A program made the translations under genes and the position numbers. This document shows, piece by piece, positions 23,901 to 32,584 of a stretch of DNA of 64,000 nucleotides. Location: positions 7,981,001 to 8,045,000 of the forward strand of contig NC_084933.1 of NCBI RefSeq assembly GCF_958298935.1, in the 5' to 3' direction. The stretch is from Phragmites australis (taxonomy: Eukaryota > Streptophyta > Magnoliopsida > Poales > Poaceae). Each line of letters starts with the position of its first letter. Position 1 is the first letter of the stretch. The notes under the pieces were generated by a model that saw only the letters and a program-made list of their open reading frames with translations, had not been told where the DNA came from and made no database searches.

Positions 23901-26900
23901 GCCCTTTCGCCTTCTTTTGCCGAAGGCTCGAAGTGCGTACGATCTATTGGTTCCATGACCCGTATCGGCTCCGCGTTAACCCGGACTGCTTCGCCTTGGC
24001 GGCCATCACTTGGTCCTTGTGGCGCTATTTCAACTTCGCAATGTTGCTCTCGTCCGCCCGAAGTTCCACCGGCCGAAGCATTATTTGATCCTGGCATGGC
24101 CGAAGTGGGTCTTTCGACCGAAGGCCCAGCTGCGACTGGAGGTTCCGACAATGCTTCCACTGTTCTGGCTGGCTTCGATTTCTTCTTGGGTGGCATGTCG
24201 TCGAAGGGTTCGATCCCCACGGACGGCGTCAACTGTTGGGACCGGAATCCCAGACAAGGCGGGCCTTCGGGTACGGAGATATCGAAAGACCCTCAGAGTG
24301 ACACGTGGTGGAACAGTCTTTTTTCATCCCCTTTCCGGATACAGTGCGGCCCTATTTATAGCCCGTACCCGGCCACTACAGGTGCGTTTTACAAATCATA
24401 TCCCCTCACCGGCTACATTCTAGGAATATCCGGGAGTATTATGGTACAGATAAGCACAATTACATAATTACAGCCCTACCCCGGATGACCGAAAATGGGT
24501 CCACTGTCCCGCAGCGATTCCTGCCTCCGAAGATGTATCGAAGCGTTCTCTGCTCGGATGTCCGTCAGATAGCCTTCGTCCCTCGAGCGAAGGTCGGCTT
24601 GCATCTTCGCCCGCCGCGATCGCTCCGGACCGCGGGCCTAGACTTCGCCCGTCAGCCTAAGATCGCCCTCGTCTTCGCCGGTACGGGAGATCGAAGGTGC
24701 GGGCGCGCCTACACCCTTCGACCGACGGCGCTCTGCGATCTGAAGTCCCTGAAACAAAGCCACAACGACAAGCATGCAATATTTCTAGTAGACTTCGTGG
24801 TACCCTCCGAAGAGGGGGGGGGGGAGCGGGAGATCATCCCCAGCATAACTCAAATAAGTTCTATGTAGCAAAATAAATAAGTTGACAAGTTGTAGGCTCA
24901 AATATCCATTGGTTCATCCTATTCATTCTCTTTGGTTGAAACCACCCCACCACCATCGGACTCAAATTCAATCTCTTCCTTCATATTGAACTCTTGTTTG
25001 TAATCTTCAAAAACAAATTCTTCTACTTCATAGAGCTCTCTCACTCTTTGGCTCCTACGAGGCTCCATTGCTTCTGTGGTCCCCATTGCTTCATCAATTA
25101 CATCATATGACAACCTTGTTGTTGGATCAACCTCTTCATCACATTCACATATCCAATCATGTGCATGGGAAGCATCTTCACCCAGAAGGACATCACTATA
25201 GATAGAACACTTCTTTCTTTTATCCGTCATTCTTCCATTAAATTGAACAAAGACTAGATTGCTCACATGACACACATCTAGTTTGTTTCTCCTCTTTGCA
25301 TCTACCTTCAAATTGCAAAATAAGAACTAGTTAGGATATTTTGGTGAGGATTTAGCAAGCTAAAGATTTCAATAGTGGGATTGTGAGAGTTACCATTTCA
25401 CATCCAGATGCACTTGAGGTCAAGATCAGTATCCTGTTAGCCATTCTTTGCAACGTAGGAGCTTGCAATCCGTAAGTTGACCACCACAACCCTACAATTA
25501 AGAATGCATTTCTAAGTATGTATATGTATGATAATTTTGCAAGAACACACAAGCTTACCAGCAGCAAAATTATCATTGTGAATTGCTTTTGTGGCCACCG
25601 CTTTCCCAAGCATGCCTTGTTGATATCTAAACATAGGCAAGTCTACATTAAGAGCGAGATTTTGCTTATCATTATCTCCTTGATAAAACATTTAAATAAC
25701 ATCCATGAAGCCAGTCATGATTTCTACATCTCCAAAGATTGATGTATCCACATAGCTATAACAAGGATTCAAGAGGTATGCCGCCATGTGCAATGGAGAA
25801 TCAAGCCTTCCACGCATCTTGCTTTCCATGGCTCCAATGATCACATTATAGTCTCTTTCTGAATTTCCCACAGTAAGCTTGATGGCCTTCTTTGCCTCTA
25901 AAAGTTCTCCATACATAGAGGCCATAGATGTACCATCACTATTGACCAAGCAAAGCAATTTCACCAATGGCTCAAAAACCTTGGTGCAAAGAGCAGCATT
26001 GTTCCAAAAGCCCCTACTCATTATTGTGGAATATGCTGGCTTTCCTTTCGTTGACCTTGTGTACTTGCATTGTTCCCAAGCCTCACTACAAGTCATTTCT
26101 CTTAATTGCTTTTTCTTAGCAAGCAATCTTTGCAAGGTAAGAAATGCAGAAGCGAATCTTGTCACACCCGGCCTAACAATCTCTTTTTTTTATGAATTCT
26201 CATCAAGGACAATGTGGCATGATACGAATATATAAAAATTGTCATTTCTTTGGATTTAGTGATTGTAGGAGAGAATTGTTTCAACTTGCCAACTGCTTCT
26301 ACCATTAAGTTGAGGTCTTTTCTCCACATGAAGTCCAGAATATGCTTGGCCTTTTCTCCTTTAACATCTCCTTTGCTCCCATGTTGTTGGAAGCATTATC
26401 CGTGACTACTTGCATAACATTTTCGGGGCCCATTTTATCAATGCACTCATCCACATAACTAAATATATATGCACTTGTGTGTGCATCAGCAGAAGTCTCT
26501 TTTGATTCTATAAAGGAAGTCCCTAACTTGCAATGCCCACACAAGTTCATAATGCTCCTCCTTTTCTTGTCCATCCAAGCATCGATCATGATAGAGCACC
26601 CTGTTTGCATCCTCTCTAGTTCATGTGGATTCAACAAATCCTTAGTTCTTTGTACCTCCAACAATTTGGACCATACTGACCAAGAGCATCACAAAATTGC
26701 TTGAAGTCATCATCAACGATACTATTGAAAGGAATATTTCTCTTGTACATCCATCTTTTCAAATATTGCCCCACCTTATAAGTTCTCTCCTTATCAATAG
26801 CGTTATTTATATTTTGTTGCCTCTTTATCATAGAGATGGAAGGATCAATTGGGTTCACAAAATTATCCATAGGCCCTACCTTCTTCGGTGCACTAACACT

Positions 26901-29900
26901 AAACCTCTGCTGGGCAATGGCACTATTGTTGGGAGGCAGCGACGGCGTGCCTGGAGGGGGGCGGTGGGTAGGTGGGGTGGCGGCGTCATGTGGGGAATCA
27001 CCGAGACAGGCGGTGGGGAGGTGGGGCGGCTGCGTCGTGAGGGGGGCGGCGGCAACGGGTTGGAGGGGAGAGGGGGGGAGGTGGGGCGGTGGCAGGTGTG
27101 CATGAGGAGGAGGATGGGGAAAGGCGCAGCCGGCTCGGAAGTCTGGTGGATGGGAAACGCGAGCGCAAGAGGATAACGTTTAGGACCCCCTCCCTCCCTC
27201 CGATTAATCGGTCTGTCGATTAATGACCCGATTTCCACCAAATCTGCACAGTCCACCGCCAAGCACCGATTAATCGGCTAATCGGTCGATTTTTTTATCA
27301 CTGTTGCCTGGAATGCAAGAAATTATGTGTTGGATGTAACCAGCTTGGATCTCTGAATTGGGGCTGGATCCAAGTCCAAGCGCGTTCCGATACTTTTGAA
27401 TCAAATCTCAGAATTTGACCTAAAATGTTTGATGGGCTCGTATTCCTACTATGGTGTTTTCAATGCTTTACAACTGAATGACTCAATATGGATTTCGTTA
27501 AGTTTTCTTGTGCTAAACTATTATCGCTCCATTGTTTTGTAATTAACAATTGGTGTAACAGCTTGTTACCATGGACATTTTTTGTTGCGCTGGTTGCTGT
27601 AATGATCATGAAAATGTCTGTTGCTTTGTTTGCAGATGTTACGTGTGAAGGACCCAAAAGTGAGCCTTGACTTCTACTCACGTGTGATGGGCATGTCGTG
27701 AGTTTTCTTCCTTTCTCTTCCTTCAGATATTGTACCCATGCATGCAGAGGAAAACATTTAACAGCTCATCTCTATTCTTCGTGATATCTATGCTATTTAG
27801 ATGTGTGGATGTTTGGAAGGAAAAAAGGTCATGCATTGGTGTTTCCCTTTTATACTTGTGCCAGAGTGATGATGGGGAAATTAGAAATATTGTAAAATGT
27901 ACTTTGAGTCGGGTTATTTCTGGCCTAAAGGAGAAATAAGCTCTACTGGAAACATAAAACTCAAAGACTCAGTTTCAGAATATTTCCGATAACAATTCAA
28001 AATCATTTTAACATTCCATTCAGCAATCTATTTTGAACAGAATGGGAAGTCTAAGTTATGGATTGTAAGGTATGTGAATTGCATATACATTTGTAATCAC
28101 TCTATGATTTTTCTTTTGGTCAAATTTAACCTAGATTAGTGAGTAAATGTAGTTGGAGTCACAGGTGGATGACACTGGCGGTTGCAGCTGTCAACAAAAA
28201 AATGACATATTTCATCAATGATGTTATGTAAATTAATAATCTTGTCTGCAACTAGTGTTGCTGATTCTTGCCATTCTCATAGTGACAGGCGTGTGAAATA
28301 CGTAATATTGGAATAAACAGTATAACTTTTCAAAGTTTTAGTAAAATCTCACATTGTGGCTGGACAGCATCAGAGTTTTTAATAAAGTTATGCATGCTAT
28401 CATCAATTGACGTTTGAACATAAACAATGGTGAACAATAGCACACTCCCATGGTACAAGCCTGCCAATTACCAAATTCAGTTCCACAGGTAGCCTTGAGA
28501 ACTTGCCCTCAGTATGCGTTAAAGCAATTTGCCAAGCTGTTTGTTGTGCTGATGATGAATGGCAATTTCGTCTGCCCATTCTTGCATGATACTGCATGCA
28601 TTTTTGTCCTAGTTTTGCTTTCTGGATAATTTCAGAAAATTGTTTGATGTTGTGTTCTGTGGAACGATAAAAGAAAACTGAAGTCCAAATGCTGATGTTA
28701 TGAACCTAGTTCGTGATGGGTAAACAACATGGAGAGTGCAGAAAGAGGCTGAGCATCAATGGCTTGATGGACAGAGGTGCAAGGGAAAGTGAATAGATCT
28801 GGATTTTGGGGTTAGCGGGGTTGTTTGTTTCATTCTTGCTTAACTCCGAACAGCACATAACCTCTCCTGACCTAGTCGAGAGTTCTAACTATTTCATCTA
28901 ATCGATAAGCTTATTGATGTACACCAACCTCCAAAGATAGGATGTAATCCTTAATTGAACAATAACTTGATAGCTAAATGATATGCTGCAGCCGACCCTA
29001 GGTGTTACAGCTGCTGCCTTACATGTTTTTTTGGTCGTTACTAGTCTTCAGTAGAAATGATGCGAATGCAAGAAGCAACTAAGAGAGGAGAAAATTAGCC
29101 ATCCTATTTTAGAGTGGTGGTTTTTTTTTTCTCCTTCGGTTCAGTGTAGCTGCTAAATCACCAGCGTCTAAATTAGAAACGAACTCTGGTACATCATTGA
29201 ACAACATATACAAACTCAGCGATGCCAAAGATGCTACAAATTTAGCAATTTAGTGAGCTACAGAATTACAAGTGAATACACGGTAAAAGTCATCCATTTA
29301 GAGTAGTGCTATTGTGCTTGCCATTGTGAGAGTTTCATTAATCATAATACCAAATTTACATTAGGTGCTAGATATTAACCTGTGTCCCCTGCAAATGTTA
29401 TCAAATTAGATCGCCGTATATTTCTAGTTTTTGTCCCTTTTCCTACTAACATGGCCAACTCTTCTAAGTGCGCAATTTTATGAGATGTCTCAATAGATTA
29501 GGTTAATCAAGTTTTTTTGTTGGATAATTTGACTATAGTACATTGAATGAGTCAGCTCTTTTCTGGCACGGCTTGTTTAAATGGTTGTGGATCTAGGATT
29601 CTAGTTCTAGGCCAAGAAAAATGCAAATTTTGGATGTATCAATTACCAATAAAGGCCCGTTTGGATGGGCTTAATCTCCATCCTATCCAAGTGGATGGGC
29701 ACAGGATTAGTCCGATCCAAACGGGCGCCAAGGGTGTGATTGTATTGGAAGGAATAATGAAGGTATTGTCCTGAACAATCAAAGGGATAAGATCAAATCC
29801 ATGTGTATCAGGCATGACTTGTTTAATTGGTTATGAATCTGCATTTTAATCCTAAGCCAAGAAAACTGCATATTTCAGCTGTGCAATATTCTTTGTTTTT

Positions 29901-32114
29901 CGAGGAATGCTGTGCGATATTCATATTTCATATGTTCGCACTAGCAATCGAGGACTCATTTACCACTACAGATTTGTTTGGATTGAGGGGGGTTAGGACA
30001 AATCCCCTTGGATTGGAAGGAATAATGAACCAAGTTCCTTTCCAATCAAGGGGATTAGGCCAAATCCATGTGTATCTGTATATCCAAACACACTCTGAGG
30101 ACCTGTTTGGATAGGGTTATTGGGATTTGGGATCCAAATCCTTAGGATTAAAGTTACTACAGCATGCCTCCCTTTCCATATGGGCCCTAAGACTGTGGAT
30201 GATCCTTGTGAAAACTCTGATCCAAACGATATCAACTTGGCTGCAGAGTTATAGGAGCACTGCTCTATCATGGTGATGAAGCCTCACAGTTGCCTCTTGA
30301 CTATTTATCATGTGGCAACTTGATAGGTTTCTGTATTTATGCGTTGGATTGGTGGAAGATAATCCAAAGCATCATTTAGAAACAGGAATTGTGAGAGAAA
30401 CCAACAGTAATTCTGTGTAATCACATCAAGCAATTAATGTAAACTAATATCTGTTTGTTTCTATACTGAACAAATTCGAGAGTAATTTCTTTTGTGGATC
30501 TACATTCCTGTTGATACCATTACTTGCTACCGAGACAATGATTAACTTAGTCATTGTTTGGTGTTTTGGATCGAAAGGATTTTTAAGTATTTGGTGTGTA
30601 CATCTTTGTGGCATACTTATCATGTGTACTACTTTTTTATCTCTGCCAGATTGCTGAAAAGGTTGGATTTTACTGAGTTAAAGTTCAGTTTGTATTTTCT
30701 TGGTTACGAGGTAAAAGTTTCTATGGACTGGTGGAATTATGCATCACAGGAAAATAGAATTTGCACAATCAACTTATGCTTATGTTCGAGTTTCTATGGA
30801 CTGGCAGAACTACGCATCACAGGAAAATAGAATTTGCACAATCAACTTGTGCTTCTTAAGTTCTTATGTGCATTGACTCTGCTTTGTGCTTATAGGATGT
30901 GGTCTCAGCCCCTGCTGATCATATTGAGCGGACTGCATGGACTTTCAGACAAAAAGCTACGCTCGAGCTCACCCAGTACATTTTCTTTCCCCGTATCTTT
31001 GTGAAGATATCCTTCATTTCTGCTCAGTAGCCTAAATGCTCACTAACAAATTAATAAACTGTTGGTGATACTGTAGCAACTGGGGCACTGAAAATGATCC
31101 TGAATTCAAAGGTTACCATAATGGGAACTCAGACCCTCGTGGTTTTGGTATGTGATTTGAAAATTCAAATGCAATTGAAATGACTGTTGCTGTTTCTAAA
31201 ATCACATAACTAGATTTAGATTTGATCAAAATAACTATGAATTTCTTAGCTGCTCAAACCCTTGTGTTTTCTTTTCTTCATTCAGGTCATATAGGAGTAA
31301 CCGTGGATGACGTCTATAAGGCTTGTGAGCGCTTTGAACGTCTTGGAGTTGAGTTTGTGAAGAAACCAGATGCTGGTAAATTAATTTCTTTGTGTTGCTA
31401 TTCACTATCACCATTATGCAGTGTTGATTGGTCAGCCTTGATGCTGAAATGCTGATTCAAAAAGGGAACTTAATAGGTAAAGGCTTATTTTTGTTTTTGT
31501 AAGATTGGTGCAGTTATGGTATTACTAAACATAGGAGTAGTTTATACTGTGGTTTTTTCCAGAACAGCAACCTGTGGTACTATTTGAGCTCTAGCTTCCA
31601 TCTGGCAGTACGTGAACTTAATGTTGTCTGGAGTGGTGAATACACACATCTTCCCTCCCCTGTCCATCATTGTGCATCTCTAGAGCTGTCCTGATTGTGA
31701 TTGCAAACTTCTAACTGTACACTTTTTCCCCTTTCCTTTTCGAAAGGTGGCTATTTCAACATTTCAAGTTAGCATGCAGAAGGGATGCATAAAAAATGCT
31801 GATGAAAACTTTGAAAAACTTTGCTTCTAAGATCATGAGGAACAAAGATGATTCCTGTGCTCTCTGACATATGATTAATAATGTTACTTGCTTATTCCCT
31901 TGTATCCAATTATGTTTCATTTGACACAATCTTTCCCTTGTATCCAATTATGTTTCATTTGACACAATCTTTGTAATGCGTAGTGCAGAGATGTAATAGA
32001 TGGTATTTGGCTGCAGGTTCAATCAAAGGCATCGCATTCATCAAAGATCCTGACGGCTACTGGATTGAAATTTTTGACCACAGCATTGGGGCGGTGACAG
32101 CTTCGGCATCGTGA
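11926..32114 (+). CDS. GLYI: Glyoxalase I (lactoylglutathione lyase), Zn-type; eight exons counted from 11899
   Basis: Converts the hemithioacetal of methylglyoxal and glutathione to S-lactoylglutathione, the first step of cytosolic methylglyoxal detoxification. Coding exons are 11926-12024, 27636-27697, 30650-30710, 30896-30975, 31077-31147, 31286-31375 and 32017-32114, with a non-coding part of the first of these from 11899. All junctions are GT-AG with matching phases and give 186 residues. The four metal ligands of the family are present: Gln32 (LQQT), Glu98 (LELTH), His126 (GFGHIG) and Glu172 (YWIEIF). The NWGTE and [12 protein letters not shown] blocks match the eukaryotic single-domain Zn-dependent class rather than the two-domain Ni class. 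The start at 11926 is chosen because the exon 1 ATG is out of phase. The intron 12025-27635 is swollen by nested transposons, yet its splice sites are intact. Expression of a normal mRNA is inferred, not shown. Confidence 0.93.
12784..13412 (-). repeat. 3' LTR of element E
   Basis: Begins TGTTGGGACC and ends CCCCAACA. By eye it differs from 24234-24845 at roughly 15-20 positions over the first 275 bases, which points to an insertion that is not recent. A G-run of about 15 lies at 13379-13393. Open frames crossing it on either strand are incidental. Confidence 0.92.
13709..13717 (+). promoter_or_regulatory. TATA box of the antisense gene in element E
   Basis: CTATAAATA lies 150 bp upstream of the ATG at 13867 and inside the element, just past the 3' LTR. 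With a start site about 30 bp downstream it would give a 5' UTR of about 130 bases. It points opposite to the LTR promoter, which reads CTATAAATAGGG on the minus strand in both LTRs. Confidence 0.6.
13867..17243 (+). pseudogene. Spliced antisense extra gene (gypsy-type transposon, PF04195-like, plus coiled coil) of element E
   Basis: Predicted exons are 13867-14650, 14730-15574, 15639-16408, 16493-16555 and 16716-17243, with GT-AG borders. Phases fit at every junction (phase 1 after exon 1, phase 0 at the others), allowing for one frameshift within exon 3. The whole would be close to 1,000 codons. Exon 1 holds a domain with the block [20 protein letters not shown] and further on [11 protein letters not shown], like the putative gypsy-type-transposon family. 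Exon 2 is acidic and Ser/Pro-rich. Exon 3 begins with about 120 residues of heptad-like coiled coil ([19 protein letters not shown]). Exon 5 is rich in aromatic residues at its start. Stops in frame at 13906 (TAG), 15131 (TAG) and 15876 (TAA), and a shift near 16290, make this copy dead. The biochemical function of the family is unknown. Confidence 0.75.
17555..18165. repeat. Tandem repeat, about six copies of ~107 bp, between pol and the antisense gene
   Basis: The landmark GGTTTGTTTTTCCTT recurs with slight changes near 17591, 17699, 17797, 17904, 18010 and 18118. Each unit also carries a TAGCCCCCGACTTCT-like stretch and a GACGACACTTCGGCTT-like stretch. The array sits exactly between the convergent 3' ends of the antisense gene (stop at 17243) and pol (about 18640). 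The 220-codon minus-strand frame at 17665-18327 is a by-product of the repeats. Confidence 0.85.
18166..18640. other. Spacer of element E between tandem repeats and the end of pol
   Basis: No conserved domain was recognised. The minus-strand integrase tail at 18641 ends here. The segment probably contains the 3' untranslated region of the gag-pol transcript. Confidence 0.4.
18641..21605 (-). pseudogene. Element E pol: RT, RNase H, second RNase H, integrase
   Basis: On the minus strand, 21297-21605 and 21024-21284 carry the reverse transcriptase ([25 protein letters not shown], and LVDDIVVKS at the catalytic YVDD box). The first RNase H lies in 20490-20969. The 529-codon frame at 18880-20469 carries a second RNase-H-like domain ([20 protein letters not shown]) and the integrase: an HHCC-like finger in which the last Cys appears lost (SCQQRQFW), then [18 protein letters not shown] and NGAVERAND supplying the D, D and E. 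A C-terminal piece lies at 18641-18883. Frameshifts near 21285, 21000, 20480 and 18885 separate the pieces. Confidence 0.85.
21589..22341 (-). pseudogene. Element E protease region
   Basis: The minus-strand frame contains [17 protein letters not shown], the retropepsin active-site region of the Tat/Athila type, where DGGSS takes the place of DTG. It is followed by [13 protein letters not shown] and [16 protein letters not shown], which fit the second half of the protease fold. The frame differs from both the upstream Gag and the downstream RT frames, so frameshifts are present at each border. Confidence 0.8.
22251..24196 (-). pseudogene. Element E gag
   Basis: The likely start is the ATG at 24196-24194 ([13 protein letters not shown]), 38 bp inside the 5' LTR. 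An acidic/charged coiled segment is followed by the capsid core with [34 protein letters not shown] and [16 protein letters not shown], typical of the retrotrans_gag family. An Arg/Gly-rich stretch and a zinc-knuckle-like [15 protein letters not shown] lie at 22700-22841 in a different frame, so one frameshift near 22840 breaks the protein. The order matches a standard Tat-lineage Gag. Confidence 0.85.
24207..24233 (-). other. Primer binding site of element E
   Basis: On the + strand it reads GGTTCGATCCCCACGGACGG then CGTCAAC, immediately next to the LTR at 24234. GGTTCGATCCCC is the T-arm signature of a tRNA, so the minus-strand PBS pairs with the 3' part of a tRNA. The tRNA identity is not certain. 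Confidence 0.8.
24234..24845 (-). repeat. 5' LTR of element E
   Basis: Begins TGTTGGGACC and ends CCCCAGCA, followed by the TAACT duplication. The minus-strand TATA box (CTATAAATAGGG at about 24351-24362) fits transcription towards gag. Confidence 0.92.
24919..26870 (-). pseudogene. hAT transposase remnant (DUF659 and C-terminal dimerisation region)
   Basis: Pieces in minus-strand order: 26631-26870 ([14 protein letters not shown], then [11 protein letters not shown]), 26305-26664 ([35 protein letters not shown], matching the DUF659 catalytic region), 25692-26165 (helical insertion region and [19 protein letters not shown]), 25352-25609, and 24919-25311 ([19 protein letters not shown], the hAT C-terminal region). 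The pieces are in different frames or separated by stops. No BED zinc finger was found upstream; 26876-27180 is GC-rich and encodes only low-complexity Pro/His sequence. The transposase is inactive. Confidence 0.8.
29654..29729. mobile_element. MITE-like foldback element in intron 3
   Basis: About 76 bp with imperfect terminal inverted repeats: GCCCGTTTGGATGGGCTTAA at the left, and GCCCGTTTGGATCGGACTAA on the inverted right end. Such foldback elements are common in grass introns. No target duplication was recognised. Confidence 0.6.
29974..30092. mobile_element. MITE-like element with a strong inner hairpin in intron 3
   Basis: The outer arms are TTTGTTTGGAT and, inverted, TGTTTGGATA. An inner inverted repeat at 30001-30056 pairs AATCCCCTTGGATTGGAAGG with CCTTTCCAATCAAGGGGATT. 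A diverged copy of the inner part lies at 29738-29805. A third GTTTGGAT-ended segment follows at about 30101-30229. Confidence 0.55.
30717..30854. repeat. Two-copy tandem duplication (73-bp period) just after exon donor 30711
   Basis: GTTTCTATGGACTGG starts at 30717 and again at 30790, and both copies continue through CACAGGAAAATAGAATTTGC. The duplication begins 6 bp after the splice donor and does not touch the exon. Confidence 0.9.
31895..31971. repeat. Two-copy tandem duplication (38-bp period) in the last intron
   Basis: CCCTTGTATCCAATTATGTT followed by TCATTTGACACAATCTTT occurs twice without a difference, about 45 bp upstream of the last exon's acceptor. The identity of the copies suggests recent slippage. 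Confidence 0.92.
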
Positions 32115-32358
32115 AGTGCTATTTCTCAGATATCCTGGAAGAGTTGTGCATTCAGAATGCTACATATGGAACTATAGTTAATTCCTTGTATGACAACTCT
32201 GGCATCTCAGGAGCACAGCAGCGGCCTTTACCCTTAAGCTATAAGATTACTTTATTATCTCCTTTTGTGGATCATATTTGGACTCCGATTAAGGGCTGGC
32301 ATCTGCTGATTCCTTTTATCTTGTTGCAACAATAATCCTTGAACTTAGTTGAAGAATG

Positions 32359-32364
32359 AATAAA
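32359..32364 (+). terminator. Polyadenylation signal of the glyoxalase gene
   Basis: AATAAA lies 245 bp after the stop codon at 32112-32114, in T-rich sequence typical of plant 3' UTRs. It is the first perfect AATAAA after the stop codon. Confidence 0.55.
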
Positions 32365-32584
32365 GCTGTTGTGAGTAAAATAAGTTTGCATAAAGAATTC
32401 TAGTTTTTTGTTGCATATTTTCTTACCCATTTAGTTTTAGGATGAACTGTAGACAAGAGGTAAGGAACTCGTTAGCAGGGAACTTGTTGGCCTTCTACCT
32501 AGCGGTGCGGGCTGTTTACGGTGAGCTATCCTGTTGGGAGACACCCTACCCAATAAGTTTGTATTATGTTACTGATAGGTTTAA

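Larger units (their letters stand above)
12784..24845 (-). mobile_element. Tat-like Ty3/gypsy retrotransposon E with an antisense extra gene, nested in the hAT element
   Basis: It has two LTRs (12784-13412 and 24234-24845) and a perfect 5-bp target duplication TAACT (12779-12783 and 24846-24850). Order on the minus strand is LTR, PBS, gag, protease, RT, RNase H, a second RNase-H-like domain, integrase, tandem repeats, an extra gene in opposite orientation, LTR. The second RNase H and the antisense ORF between integrase and 3' LTR are features known for the Tat lineage of plant gypsy elements. Gag and pol are interrupted by several frameshifts. Confidence 0.92.
12346..27303 (-). mobile_element. 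hAT DNA transposon in the glyoxalase intron, containing a nested gypsy element
   Basis: The ends are flanked by a perfect 8-bp duplication TTGCCTGG (12338-12345 and 27304-27311), the hallmark size for hAT. The terminal inverted repeats read CAATGTTAAAAAAAT on the left and, inverted, CAGTGATAAAAAAAT on the right. GATTAATCGG-type subterminal repeats occur near both ends. Without the 12-kb gypsy insertion the element is about 2.9 kb. It encodes a decayed transposase on the minus strand. About 320 bp of original intron remain on each side. Confidence 0.93.

Noticed and set aside
24207..24233. tRNA gene fragment
   Set aside because: Only the T-arm and acceptor side are present, and it abuts an LTR, so it is a primer binding site.
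23556..24467. 303-codon + strand frame opposite element E gag
   Set aside because: Shadow of the minus-strand gag; it also crosses the LTR border.
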